From: Panicum virgatum
Taxonomy: Eukaryota > Streptophyta > Magnoliopsida > Poales > Poaceae
Assembly: GCF_016808335.1 (NCBI RefSeq)
Contig: NC_053146.1
Coordinates: forward strand, 3,945,015-4,009,014
Reading direction: 5' to 3'
Length of the DNA: 64,000 nucleotides
The position numbers and the translations under genes are program-made. Below the pieces are notes generated by a model that saw nothing but the letters and a program-made list of their open reading frames with translations, made no database searches and was not told the DNA's origin. Each line of letters starts with the position of its first letter. Position 1 is the stretch's first letter. Of the stretch, positions 35,161 through 46,439 are shown piece after piece.

Positions 35161-38100
35161 TGAAGCATCCCCTCATAAGAGAAGACTTAAATGTGATACC
35201 AACATCAGTCCCAGGAGGCTGATGACACATTTATTACATCAGATGGTTAATTACCGTACAATTTTACGCGGTAATGGGCAGTGATGCGCCACTATCGCGA
35301 GGATTACAACTAAAACCCACACAACTATATTAACTACGAAGAATGGGTCATCAGAGTCTTGCGCCATGCGGAACCTCCTGTGGGTGACCCTAATCCACAG
35401 GCAAGGTTGGGTGCAGGACGGAACCTCTACTCGACGTCTTCGAGAACGAAGTCTGGATCTTCCTCTGTAAAAATTAAGAATGGGGTGAGTACAAACGTAC
35501 TCAGCAAGTCCAACCACACCCACGGAGGGGGTATAAACAGAATATAATGCACATGGTAAATCAAGGATAAGGCTAGGGTTTAATTTGCGGAAAGCGAACT
35601 TTTATGCAGGGTTTCATTTGAAGAAAGGATTTTCAAAACAAGTTTTCTGGTACCGAGTAACACGTAGAGTTGATCCACATAGGATCCCAGTTTTAAATTG
35701 CTACCGGACTCCTCATCCGCCGTAGCACACGGCACAACTGCCGGACACTTTTCCAAAACAACTCACGCCAACCCATCCCAAAATAAACACTAGTTATGTG
35801 ACCACACCGTAACTCGCCCAGTACCGTGGGCACGACTATTCGAATAGGTTTTAACTCTGCAGAGGTGTGCAACTTTACCCACAAGCGGGGTACCACAACT
35901 CGATCACCGTAGTGTCGGTGCAGATCCCAACAAAGCCATTACCCACCTTAGCTAGACCTGACTAGCCATCACGGGATCCACCAAGGGGTCATTGACCTGT
36001 CACAGAGGTTTTAACCGGGGCATAAGTCACACAGAGCTAATCCCTTCTCCTTGATCACTCGTTGCTCTCAGCTCGCCTGATGGCTATCAGACTAACTAGT
36101 GGGGTTTATGCTAAGCCGTTGCCCATTCAACGGTCGAGTGGTTTGCACGATAGTGGAGTTAGGTGAGATGACACACCAACTCGGTCCTTAGTTGTGACAA
36201 GATGGATATCTCCCTTCCTTGCTCTGCCACACAGGCACGAGCACACCAATCGGCAAATCACACAGAAATGCCATCCATCCCGTCTAAACTCATCTTTCGA
36301 AATTCCACATTTCTCCCTTCCCACACACGCACCTTTTCTTTGTAAAACAAGTTGTATTGTGTAAAGGGGTCTTAAGCGTTCTAGTAGCGATTAACGTCCA
36401 AACAAAACACATTCAGACATTAATCTAGGTGGTCAAGGAATGGTTATAACAAATCAAGGAGTGGCTATCCAACCATGTTTTCAGCAGGCAAAACATATGC
36501 AATTTTTATAAAACAGGCCAATAGGTTGTGTTTATAAAAACTAGGACAAAACATGCATCAAAGGGCGGGATTGAACTTGCCATCTTCAAATCCTTCCGGG
36601 GGTTCCTGATCGAAGTGCTGTCCTTCGGGCTCGGGGTCGCAGAACTGGTCTTCGTTCGCTTGCTCGCAGTACTGCTCGTCGACGGGCTCTCCTTCGTTCA
36701 CACCGTGATCTACGACGTATACAAACAAGCACACAATCAAGAAAAAGAAATAAAAGCTTTATCGTTGAGCTCAATTCGGAAACAAATAAGGTATGGAGAT
36801 AGAAGTAATATTTTTGGGCGATTTCCTAATGGCATGGCCAAAACTATGCTAGAAATGGCGTGGTAAAGTTTCGGATCGATCGGAGGTTGTTTGGCACATA
36901 AAATGGTAGGTTATATAAAGGTTTAGGGGTTAAATAAGGAGTCAGGGACCTGTTTGTAATTATTTCTGAGAAGGTAGGGGCTTGATTGGTATTTTAGAAA
37001 TTATTCGGGTAATTCTGGAAAAAGGTCAGGGGTTTATTTAGAATTATGTTTATATGAGGGAAGGGTTTATTTTGAAATAGAATAAAGGGAAGGGATTCTT
37101 TTGCAAAAAGGCAAAGGAGTGGGAGGGTTCTTAAATAAAAAGGAAGGAGGCCAGGGGGCTTTGGGCATTTTTGCCCTCCTCTACTTCCTCCCGACCGCAG
37201 AACAGGGGAGGGAGGGGTGGCTCGCCGGCGGCGGCCCGGGCCGGCGGCTCAGGGTGCGAGGGTGGTTCTGGAGTGAGGAAAAAGAGAGAGGGAGGGGGAA
37301 GGATCCGATCCCTGGTCGTGGCTTGGGCCGGGGTGGTCCGAGGCGGCTCGGCCACGAGGGCGGCGGCGGTGAGCGGCGGCGGCCGTGGTGGCGCCGCTGC
37401 GGAGCTCGGTGGCGGCCAAGGAGCAGGGGAAAAGAAGAGGGGAGGCGAGGGGATCCCGGTGCGCCCCCTACCTTGGGCCGGGGTGGCTTGTGGGCGGCCC
37501 TCCGCGGTGGCGGGTGACAGCGGGCCGAGAAACGCGCGGCGGCGGCGCTACGGAGCTAGGAGAGAGGGGGCTAGAGGTGGCGGAGGTGGTTGTGGGGCGG
37601 AGGAGCGGCGCGGGGGGTCCCTTTATAGGGCGAGTAAGGCGGTGGCGAGGCCGGGGCAGGTGGCGGTCCGGCGAGCGGTGCGGGGCGCTTTAATGGCGTC
37701 CGGTGTCGCGACGCGGCGACGCGGGCGGCGAGGCCAGCACTGGTGATGGGATGGCTCGGGCAGGCGTGCGCGGGGTAGGCGGCGCAGTGCTTGGCGGCGG
37801 GAGGCGCGGCGAGCAGGAGCGCGTGCCCCACGTGGGTGCAGTGCGCACGCAGGCGGCTGGCGGTGATGGCGGCACAGGAAGGCGGTGGCGAGTCGACGGG
37901 CGGCGCGGCGAGGCTCGGGGCTCGTGGAACGTGTGACGCGCGGGGGCGGTGCAGGGAAGGCGGGGCGTGCAGTGTGTGCGGGTGCGGCGTGCGCGGCGTC
38001 GCGACGGGCATGGCTTGGCGCGGCGAGCCCGTGCGCGTGCGCGGCCCAAGGGGGTTGCTTGGCGCGGTGGGGTGCACGGTCGAGGGAGGAGGCGCGCGCG

Positions 38101-38519
38101 CGAGGGCAGGGAGCCGGGAGCGGCCGGGGCGAGCGCGGGGAGCCGAGGCTCGGGGGCGTGCGGGAGCGGGGCAGAGGAGAGGAAAGAGAGAGAGAAGGGA
38201 AAGAAAATAGGAAAAGAAATAGAAAAAACGGGGAAAAAGAGAAAAGGGAGAGAGAGATATATGCTCGGCGGCGATCGCGGCGTCGACCGCGGCTGCACGC
38301 ACACGTGCGTTGGTCGAGCGTGGCGCGGCGGTCGGCGGTACGCTATGTGCGGAACAGGAAAAAAAGAGAGGAACGAGGCAGCGACTGATTTCGGGTGTCG
38401 GGGCAGAACTCCGAGGGGACAGGTTTAGGGTTCAGAGGTTTAGGAAGATTTTGAGCTCAACGATGAAAAAAATATATTTTAGCGCGTGATTTAATTTAGG
38501 TAAATTTTGGGATGTTTCA
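35161..38519 (-). mobile_element. Probable solo LTR (3359 bp), GGTTG target duplication
   Basis: The ends are TG..CA with an 11-bp near-perfect inversion: TGAAGCATCCC at the left, and TGAAACATCCC reading in from 38519. GGTTG is duplicated at 35156-35160 and 38520-38524. The interior has an AT-moderate half (35.2-37.0 kb) and a very GC-rich half (37.2-38.2 kb) with only low-complexity open frames. Size and ends fit a long gypsy-type LTR. An internally deleted element is the alternative. Confidence 0.75.
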
Positions 38520-39269
38520 GGTTGTTTGATGGAGATCTTGGAAACATGGCAACATGATGCATCATCCTGATGGCGATTTTATATACGAATCCGAGACACG
38601 GAGTATTGAGGCGGAAGTGGCGAGGCCCCCGCGTGCGGCGTCTTCGACGTGGCGACGAGAGCGAGGAGGAGTCCAATGGCGGGTGTGGCGAGGCCCCCGT
38701 GCGTTGTGTTTTCGCGGTGGCGACTTTGAGGCAGCTGACGTGATGTCTAGATTCGGTGGTTCCACTCTATCGGATGGTGTGTGGCGTTGCAGCGGTGCTA
38801 CAGCGACAGGTCCCGCATGGCGGTGACTGCTCAGTATGTATGGTGTCGTGTGCTTTCCTCCTCTCCCTTTCGGCGTGGATCTGTCTTCATAGCTACTACA
38901 TGTGTAGATAGGTGGTTGGTCACGACGGCTCGGACTCTTTCTGTCTGTGTCGCGTGTTCCTCCTATTGAGTGGTTGAGTTTCTCGTGCTGATGTCCCAAT
39001 CCAACCGGGTGAGTTGAGTTGTTGAGTTTTCTGGGTTGACGTCCCAATCCAAACGGGTGAGCTTTTATTTTCTGTTTTCCTTAATTTTCTTTTTTCCTAG
39101 CTATGTTTTTTTAGGGTCATAGCATTGTACTTTTCTGCTATATCAATGAAACGCGCACTATTTTGTGTGGTTCGTAAAAAAAAACACAACTAATAAACAC
39201 ACGCGGAGTGAGTATTAGGCTATGGGTGTTGCACGAAATAGTGTCACATGGGCTCCCCGATCGAACTAA

Positions 39270-39604
39270 GGCCGTGTTCAGTTCCAAAGTTCCAAATTCC
39301 AAAAAAAATTTCCGGCACTTGCATGGAGACTTAAATCTAGACGAAATAAAAAACGCATTGCGACTGCTGTCTGTAAATGGCGAGACGAATCTAATGAACC
39401 TAATTAGGCTGTAATTAGATGCTAAATTGCTACAGTAATGCTACAGTAAATAACCTCTAATGATGGATTAGTTAGGCTCATTAGATTCGTCTCGCGATTT
39501 ACAGACGAGTGCTGTAATTATTTTTGTGATTAGTCTATGTTTAGTATTTCAAATATAGAAAGATGTCTTTCCAAAAATTTTACAGGCTCCAACCAAACAC
39601 GGCC
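39270..39604. mobile_element. Tourist-like MITE (335 bp) with TAA duplication
   Basis: The left TIR is GGCCGTGTTCAGTT and the right TIR, as reverse complement, is GGCCGTGTTTGGTT. TAA flanks both ends (39267-39269 and 39605-39607). The interior has opposing GACGAATCTAATGA / TCATTAGATTCGTC blocks, so the whole element can fold on itself. It lies about 670 bp upstream of the TCP start codon. Confidence 0.92.
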
Positions 39605-39879
39605 TAAATCAATGTAATTGGGAGTATGACACAATTCTTTGCTTGCGGTACATGAGTGGGCTGTATATATACATGTTGTATGAAGTGGTGGGAGGCATTT
39701 GTTAGGTACTAGTCCTACAATGCAGTTAACAAGACAGCACGCTAGGTAGCTTCGATCCGTAGAGAAACGCTGACGAAACCCTGCTCCCAGCATTGGTATT
39801 CTGCGGCTGCGCCATCGCCCGGCAGGCGGCCGGGCCCCCTAGCAGCCGGGCGCGGCGGCCTCGCCTCGTGCCGCGCTCC

Positions 39880-39906
39880 TCCCTCCCTCCCTCCCCTCAT
39901 AAATAT
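39880..39906 (+). promoter_or_regulatory. CT-rich tract and TATA-like box of the TCP promoter
   Basis: A CTCCCTCCCTCCC pyrimidine tract is followed by CATAAATAT at 39898-39906, about 370 bp upstream of the ATG. A Y-patch plus TATA arrangement is common in grass promoters. The long GC-rich stretch to 40273 would be the 5' UTR. Confidence 0.45.
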
Positions 39907-40209
39907 CGCCCCGCCCGTCAGTCCCTCCACTGCTAGTCGCCACTCGCCAGCAGCGGAGCGGAGCGGCACCCCAGTGTCAGTCCCTCCCTCCCGCGCCCCC
40001 AAAAACCTCGCCTCCCGAGTCCCCCACTCGCCCCCCGCCGCGCGGCGCCTCCCACCCACACGCGCCCGCCGATCGCCACCGCACCCGCGCCAGATCTGAC
40101 GACCACCTAGGTAGCTACCGCCCGCCGATCGCTTGCTCCATCTTCTTCGCCCGCGCTCACGCTAGCTCATTGCCAGCTACGCGCGCTCGGCCGCTCCAGT
40201 CCGCCGCCA

Positions 40210-40242
40210 ATGCGGGCCGCGGCGCCCGGGGCATGCTACTAG
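40210..40242 (+). promoter_or_regulatory. Short upstream ORF in the TCP 5' leader
   Basis: ATG at 40210 opens a 10-codon frame ([10 protein letters not shown]) that ends at TAG 40240-40242, 32 bases before the main ATG. A second ATG at 40233 is out of frame with the main ORF. Such uORFs often lower translation of the main ORF; that effect is inferred. Confidence 0.5.
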
Positions 40243-40273
40243 GGGCCGACGCCGCGGGGGTTGCAGCGCCGGG

Positions 40274-41566
40274 ATGGAGGCCGTGCTGGGCGGCGGGGAC
40301 GGCCGGGGCAAGCGGGCCCGGGTGAAGGCCGGGGGCCCGGACCCGGACCCCGAGCCCGAGCCCAAGCGCGGCCGGCCGGCGCCCGCGCCCGCGCCGTGGC
40401 CGCCGCACCCGGCCTCGCGGATCTACCGCGTCTCGCGGGCCTCCGGCGGCAAGGACCGCCACAGCAAGGTCTACACCGCCAAGGGCATCCGGGACCGCCG
40501 CGTCCGCCTCTCCGTCGCCACCGCCATCCAGTTCTACGACCTGCAGGACCGCCTCGGCTACGACCAGCCCAGCAAGGCCATCGAGTGGCTCATCAAGGCC
40601 GCCGCCGCCGCCATCGACAAGCTGCCCTCGCTCGACGCCGCCGCGGGCTTCCCCGCCCACCCGGCCTCCGCCAAGGACCTGCCGGCGGCCCTGCCGGATG
40701 CGCCGCCCGACGACGACCACCACCACCAGCAGCAGCAGCTCACGAGGTCGGGCTGCAGCAGCATGTCCGAGACCAGCAAGGGCTCCGTCCTCTCGCTCTC
40801 CCGCTCCGAGAGCCGGGTCAAGGCCAGGGAGCGCGCCAGGGAGCGGAGCGCCGCCGCCCAGGACAAGGACAAGGAACCCGCCGCCGACGACGCCGCCACG
40901 GGGCGCCGCGCCGCGCCCACCGCCTCCGCGCAGGCCGCGTCCTTCACCGAGCTGCTCACGGGGATGGCCGCCGCCGAGCACAAGCAGCAGCCGCAGCCGC
41001 AGTCGTCTGCCCCCTGGCAGGCAACGGCTGTCCCCGCGACCGCTAACTACATCGGGTTCGCGCAGCCCCGGAAGGCGGCCGGCCACGCGATGGCGCACTC
41101 CTTCGCCTCCCCGGCTCCCCATCTCGGCAACATTGCGTCCGTCGCCATGGCCCCGGCGCAGCACTTCGGCTTGGCGAGCGGCGCCGTAACCATCGCCTCT
41201 GGCGGCGCCGAGCCGCACGCGGAGATGACGCACTTCTCGTTCTTGCAGGACCACTTCATGCCCGTCCACGCGGCGCCGGCTTCGGGTCCCGCCGGAGACT
41301 ACGACCTCAACTTCTCCATGTCCTCGGGTCTTGTGGGTGTCAACAGTAGGGGGACCCTTCAGTCCAATTCGCAGCCGCACATCTCCGGCCACCACCACCA
41401 CCAGCTCCAGAGGCTGTCTACTCCACTGGACGCTCCCAACATACCCTTCCTGTTCAGCCCCGCCGCCGCGGTGACCACACCCACCACGGCGGACAACCAG
41501 TTCGCCGCGTTCCAGCTCTGGAACGGGTTCCAGCACGCAGACATGAAGGAGAAGGGCAAGAACTGA
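40274..41566 (+). CDS. CIN-class TCP transcription factor, miR319-targeted (TCP2/24-like)
   Basis: A 430-aa nuclear bHLH-like DNA-binding protein. CIN-class TCPs limit cell proliferation in leaf and organ margins. The TCP domain (PF03634) spans residues about 60-118: basic region [20 protein letters not shown], then [17 protein letters not shown] and [13 protein letters not shown]-terminal basic patches (KRARVK, PKRGR) may act as nuclear signals. An R domain at about 176-193 ([16 protein letters not shown]) is found in only some CIN members, notably TCP2 and TCP24. His- and Gln-runs follow. The ORF is a single exon from the first ATG that keeps the full basic N-terminus. A miR319 site lies inside it at 41347-41367. 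The coding region is extremely GC-rich, and a 485-residue open frame antisense to it is a compositional artefact. Confidence 0.93.
   Translation: MEAVLGGGDGRGKRARVKAGGPDPDPEPEPKRGRPAPAPAPWPPHPASRIYRVSRASGGKDRHSKVYTAKGIRDRRVRLSVATAIQFYDLQDRLGYDQPSKAIEWLIKAAAAAIDKLPSLDAAAGFPAHPASAKDLPAALPDAPPDDDHHHQQQQLTRSGCSSMSETSKGSVLSLSRSESRVKARERARERSAAAQDKDKEPAADDAATGRRAAPTASAQAASFTELLTGMAAAEHKQQPQPQSSAPWQATAVPATANYIGFAQPRKAAGHAMAHSFASPAPHLGNIASVAMAPAQHFGLASGAVTIASGGAEPHAEMTHFSFLQDHFMPVHAAPASGPAGDYDLNFSMSSGLVGVNSRGTLQSNSQPHISGHHHHQLQRLSTPLDAPNIPFLFSPAAAVTTPTTADNQFAAFQLWNGFQHADMKEKGKN
41347..41367 (+). promoter_or_regulatory. miR319 target site
   Basis: The last 14 bases, ACCCTTCAGTCCAA, are exactly complementary to the 5' part of the conserved miR319 sequence; mismatches lie only toward the miRNA 3' end. 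The position, about codon 358 after the TCP domain, matches the site in other CIN-class TCP genes. Cleavage by miR319 is expected from family knowledge. Confidence 0.88.
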
Positions 41567-44514
41567 ACGACAGCTGCCCAATGCAGCGCAGTGCTTTCCT
41601 GATGGTAAGCTCATGAACTCTCGAGCTTCTTGCTTTTTGGATGCTTGTGTTTGGGGTCCTTAATTTAAGGCTGCGATGCCTGCCATTTGCCAATTTGATA
41701 TGATTACCTCTCCCTTTTGGTGGCTCTCGAGGTGGCCTTGTGTCCCCAAATCCCAGAAAACCCTCGGGTGGTTCTTGGCAATCGACGAGTGTCAAGGCTT
41801 TAGAGGGAGCATTGCGCTCAACTTTACAAATTAGAACAGGTGTCGACTCACTACTCACTGGAGAGGGATCTGGTTTGGTGTTCTGTTCCACCCATCAGCT
41901 ATTTCGTAGGAGACAGGCCAATCACATGGTTTCTGCTTGCCCGGCACTGGATTTTTAATGCCTTAATTTGTAGTAAGCCCAGGCTACGTTGCAGTAGTAT
42001 TGCATGAAAAGGATCCGCTGCACTAGGATCAAATGCAGCACCGTCTAAACAAAAATACCAACCTAGCATTGTCGTATTGTCTAAACAAATTTCCATATGG
42101 ACTTTTGCTTGGTTCAAATACAGTTAGCAGCATGTTGAGCGTTTTTCTTGTTTGTCAGTACATACTATAAATTATAACAAGAGCTGAATACACATGTATG
42201 CTTAACCAAAACAAACTTTATGATTGAAAATCTGTAATGTTCCGGAATGTAATCCTGATATTGTGCTTTGTGTTCTGTCTGTATTTCTCTTCAAGCTGTG
42301 CATTCCGAAAATCCTAAGTTGTTCAATTGCTACCCCTGCAATTGCATAATCATATCCTGAAGTCTCTTTGAAACCAATATAAACAGCCACTAATCATTGT
42401 CATATAGGCTAAAATCATTTTCATAAGGACTTTTGCAAGGTTCAGATAGATGTGGGCATATTTGACCTGGTCCTTCCCAGGCAGTTATTCTTCAGGTAAA
42501 CTAGAAGATTTGTGCAAATTCTGATAATGTGTTTGGTGTTTGGGCTGTACTTCTTAGAACAAAAAAAAAAGCCAAGCATTTCACTCAGTTAAGCTGCTTG
42601 TTTTTGTTTAAACTACCCATTTACCGGTGTGATTGCAAGTGTCGACATCAAAATCTCCTAGATGCAATATATCTTAACTACTGATGCCATCAACTATACC
42701 TGAGAGCTTAGGTTCCGATATTGTCAACCTATGCCTAGCTTGTACAATGCAATTATTCCCCTAGCCATTAACATTTTTACATCTGTTTTATGTTTTATTG
42801 AAGGATTTGAAGTTTGGCTCCATCTCATACTCTTTATTGTAATATTGCTTCATACAGAAGATAAACGTCAACGTAGTTCAAATAGGTATGTTACATTTGC
42901 TTGTGGGCAGAAGTATTTCAAAAAAAAAGGTTTATATTTACCTTCAAAACATATGCTTGAAAGACATAATTTGAGTACGTGACCATGCTAAAATTACAGA
43001 GTCAAAGCACATAGACTTGGTCACGAATTCAGCAATTGCTACCCTGAGTGAAGTGTTTTGTTTCTCATTTGATCCTTTTTGGTACATGGTTATTGGAGCT
43101 TCATATAATAGAAGGTTTAGAAGTTGTTGGCTAAGTCACTGATAGTGGGACATCAGGCAAGCACAATTTATGATCTGAATTTCTGGTTTCTCAAATTGGC
43201 AGGAGAGCCTGAATTTCTGATTGACTGTTGAAACAACTGATGGAAGTAAGGACGTCAAGTTCTTAAAAAAAAAGAAATCAAGAGTAGTATATAACTGCAT
43301 AAATAAGACATACATTATAGGCAGACTATCATTATTCGTTTGTTGATGTCCTGAATAATAAGATGTTATTGCCTTACAACCTTAGTCTTGTCTCAGGATA
43401 TCTAACTACGATGTATTTACTCAAGAAAATGTCAACTGTGATTCATGGATCGACAAAGTTCATAAACCTGAGTTCTAATCAGTGTTTGGAAAGTGCTAGG
43501 TACTAGGTAGTCTGTGGGGTGATTCCATGTGTCCTAACACCTAATCATCAAGTAAACAGGCTAGGTAGTGATTGGATAGTCAGAGGGTGGCATTTTAAGC
43601 CTAAGCATACAGCATTTTGTAACATTGTTCTAATAAAACAAGACATCTGTATCTCTTGGAGGATGAACTGTTCACCTTGATCATGTTGTCAAGACTTGAT
43701 TACCATAAAGTACATTCAGGAACTACAAGTGCTAGTATTTCGTTATAAAACTCCACAAATTGTGAATAAACAAATTTTATTATATTGCATATCGGGAAAT
43801 ATTTCAAAAGATGTAATGCCATTTTTTTCACACTAACCATGACTTCTAGCATTGATTACACATGCACTCATCTTTATTATTTTTCTTAGTTAGCATCTGC
43901 ATAAAGAACATAATAATAGCTGTAAAATGAATGTTTCAAAATGCCTCTAGTTTTGCTAAAATAGATAGCTCCTTCTGTCTGAGATGAAAAGAACATATCA
44001 TATACCAGCAATGGGAAAGTGCTGTTGATGCAGTTATACCTAACACTCTTAGCAGTTAATAGTAGTTAGTATTATAATTGCATTAAAATGATAATAAGTT
44101 CTCTTTTAGGAAGGAAAGGAATTATAAAATCTGAATAATTAATAATACAGTTCCTGTGTCCTATTATCTATAGGGTTTGCATTGGTAAAATATAGTCAAT
44201 AGTCATATAAGATCAGCAGCTCTTATATTTGTGATACAATAGAGGATGTCATTATCAATACTATACTTTTTTTTATTTATGGATCAACTTTGATAGTTAT
44301 TGTATTTCATTATGTGCTGACCATTTACTCCACCTGTTAAGATGTTTAAAAGAGATTTTAAATGAAGGGCATTGCTATTAGCTATTCTATCACGAGTAGG
44401 TTGAATTTGAGCAATTTTTTTTTTGAGGAATCGAGTAGGTTGAATTAATCTTGATAATAGCAGAACCTTTATATCTTATGCTTTTCTTTAATGAAACTGT
44501 AGATTCTAAAGTAT
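41567..44514 (+). other. TCP 3' region, possibly a long 3'-UTR intron
   Basis: GATG followed by donor GTAAGC at 41605 lies 38 bp after the stop. AT-rich sequence without coding signal follows for kilobases. A candidate acceptor, ACTTTACAG, ends at 47063. One 5.46-kb 3'-UTR intron is therefore possible, but cDNA evidence is absent. Confidence 0.35.
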
Positions 44515-44519
44515 GCTAA

Positions 44520-44794
44520 TGTTATGACCGGCATCGTGTATACGAGACGCCGGCCAAGTGGCTAACAGGCCGCGCCAAGCAAGGGCCCAGGGCCCATAGA
44601 TTTAAGCCTTTTATTGATCAGTGGATAAATCCTAGAGGACTATATATTGTAAACATTAATCGTGGTGAGATCAAGCTGCAACAAACATTCTGTTGCTGGC
44701 TTCTTGGAAGCCCTAGCCGCCTCTCCCTGCTCTCGTGCTATGATCTTCTCCTTCGCTGCATACGTTCGCAATAGAGGAACCCTAGTTCCTATCA
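44520..44794 (+). mobile_element. Solo LTR (275 bp), GCTAA target duplication
   Basis: Begins TGTTATGACCGGCATCG and ends AGTTCCTATCA. GCTAA is repeated exactly at 44515-44519 and 44795-44799. A TATATATT box lies near 44640, in the position expected for an LTR promoter. No internal region remains. Size and TG..CA ends suggest a small copia-type LTR. Confidence 0.85.
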
Positions 44795-44799
44795 GCTAA

Positions 44800-45622
44800 C
44801 CCTTAGGTATTGTTGAATGTAGTTGTCCATCTTATTTCTGGAAAGCTCTCAAAGTGGAGACTTTATGACGCAAAGCTAAGCACTTTAAATAATTTAATTA
44901 TCATACATATATAGCCTTGTTTACTGTCAGTTTTGGCTTATGATTGAATTAGTTATATTAGCTAACCTACTAAATAGTTTTTTCCCCTTTTCCCACTTAA
45001 AGGTGACATGGTATCCTGCATTCCTTCTTCAACAGAAACTAAATATATTGGAGTGCTTCTAAATTGAATAGCCTTTATCGGTTGTGTTGCTAAAATAACA
45101 AACCTAGTTTTGGGGCTTTGTGGCTTTGTGCACAGTAAGAAAACTAGGATTAGCCTAATCTAAATGGAACAAGCTCCTAGTCTGTTAAGCGTGAATGACT
45201 CTGCATTTATCTTCTTCCAAGATTCTCATGGTGATCAGATTCAAGTCTTGCCAATAAAGTTGAACATTACACATTGCAGAGTCTGGATTTTTTTTTTGGG
45301 GGCAAAAATAGTAGGGAATCCCTATGATGCATATTATATTGAACACAATGCAGTGCCTAGCATTTCGCCTTTCAATGTTTCTTTTAATTTAAGACTGTCT
45401 TCGTAAACTTACATAGTATAACGTGTGATATAGTGATATACTTGCTGGTATCTGTGTTTTAAGGTCTCATGGTTTCCTATACTCCTCTGGAATCCTGCAA
45501 TTTGTTTACATAATGATACAAATGAAGCCATTGAGTTTTCGCAAAAAAAAAATGAAGCCATTGAGAATTATGCCCCTCATTATGCTCAATCGATCCTGAC
45601 TAGTGAAATGAAGCTTGAGTTT
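44800..45622. other. Non-coding, no gene recognised
   Basis: AT-rich sequence. A small frame at 45164-45406 has no recognised domain. A local direct repeat of AATGAAGCCATTGAG occurs at 45521-45535 and 45551-45565. Confidence 0.4.
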
Positions 45623-45726
45623 TGTTGGAGTATATTGAGCCCATGTGTATAGAGGCCCATGTATATGTTCTATATATACCCACCCATCTAGGGTTGGAGA
45701 GATACAACAATTATTATCCTTCAACA
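45623..45726 (+). mobile_element. Short copia-type LTR with degenerate tRNA-Met primer site
   Basis: Starts TGTTGGAGTATATTGAGCCC and ends TATCCTTCAACA. It is followed directly by TGGCATCACAGC (45727-45738), two mismatches from the initiator-Met primer-binding site. It contains a TATATATACCC box near 45672. About 600 bp of GC-rich sequence without recognised coding follows. Confidence 0.65.
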
Positions 45727-46330
45727 TGGCATCACAGCCAAGTTCAGGGTCCTCTGCTCTGCTCCTGGCGGTAGCGCCGCCCCTCCCTCTCCCGGCGGCC
45801 GCCGCCCCTCCCTCTCCCGGCGGCGCCCGCTGATCTGCTCCGCGCTGCGCCCTCCGCTGCTCTGCTCTCCCTTGCTCTGCTCCGCGCCGCGCCCTACTTG
45901 CTGCAGGCGCACGGGCGCCGCCGCCGCCCTCCTCCTCACAGGCGCCGCCGCCCTCCCCTGCGGGCGCCATGGCCTCTCCCTCCCCACCCTCTACTGCTGC
46001 CGCCGCCAGCCGCCGGAGCCACCCCTTCCTCCCCTCTCTTCCCTCTCCCCTTTCCCTACCCTCTCTTCCTCTGCATCAGGCGCCGCCGCCGGCTCCTCTG
46101 CTTCAGGCGCCTGGGCTCCACGCGCCTGTATCTCCCCTGCGGGGGCCGTCGGGGCCGTGGGCGCTGGGACTCCGCGCGTCGCGCTGGGGGCCGGTGGCTG
46201 GCCCGCGCGCCGCGGGGCCGCCGCCGGCCGGCGCTGCTCTGGGCGCCGCCTGGGCCGCGCGCGGGCCCGATCCTCTGCTCCAGGTGCCGCGCGGGCCCGG
46301 TCCTCTGCTCCAGGCGCCTTACATGGGCCT

Positions 46331-46372
46331 CTAGGTGGGCCTCTATACACATGGGCTCAATATACTCCAACA
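46331..46372 (-). mobile_element. Inverted fragment of the same LTR with polypurine tract
   Basis: On the minus strand this reads TGTTGGAGTATATTGAGCCC and continues to ...AGAGGCCCACC, matching the start of the LTR at 45623. It is preceded on that strand by GCGGGGGGG (46373-46381), a polypurine tract that normally sits before a 3' LTR. The two LTR pieces therefore face each other instead of being direct repeats. Confidence 0.6.
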
Positions 46373-46439
46373 CCCCCCCGCAGTCTGAACTACCGGCGCA
46401 GCGGTGTTCAAGACTGGACAACAAGAAAGCCAACAAGTT

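Larger units (their letters stand above)
32600..39184 (+). mobile_element. GC-rich non-LTR-like retroelement, split by two solo LTRs
   Basis: Removing the two LTRs joins 32600-32850, 33893-35160 and 38520-39184 into about 2.2 kb. It begins with GC-rich sequence (GTCCCCCGCGTCACCCC) and ends in an A-tract (39176-39184) after a GTGGTTCG tail. It holds repeated phrases CTCCGGGCGAAAGCCTTGCC (34540) and CTCCGGGTGAAAACCCTGTCC (34651). It has no reverse transcriptase ORF. The poly(A) end and the lack of TIRs suggest a non-autonomous LINE-type or retroposed sequence. The class is inferred, and no target duplication was found. Confidence 0.4.

Noticed and set aside
37101..38430. Several long open frames on both strands
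   Set aside because: Low-complexity Gly/Arg or Pro/Ala frames in the GC-rich half of a probable solo LTR; no domain and no conserved start.
40157..41614. 485-codon minus-strand open frame
   Set aside because: Exactly opposes the TCP coding region. The composition is a shadow of GC-rich codons, whereas the sense strand has a clear TCP domain.
45623..46372. Complete TRIM-type retrotransposon
   Set aside because: The second LTR piece is inverted, not direct, and no target duplication flanks the pair.
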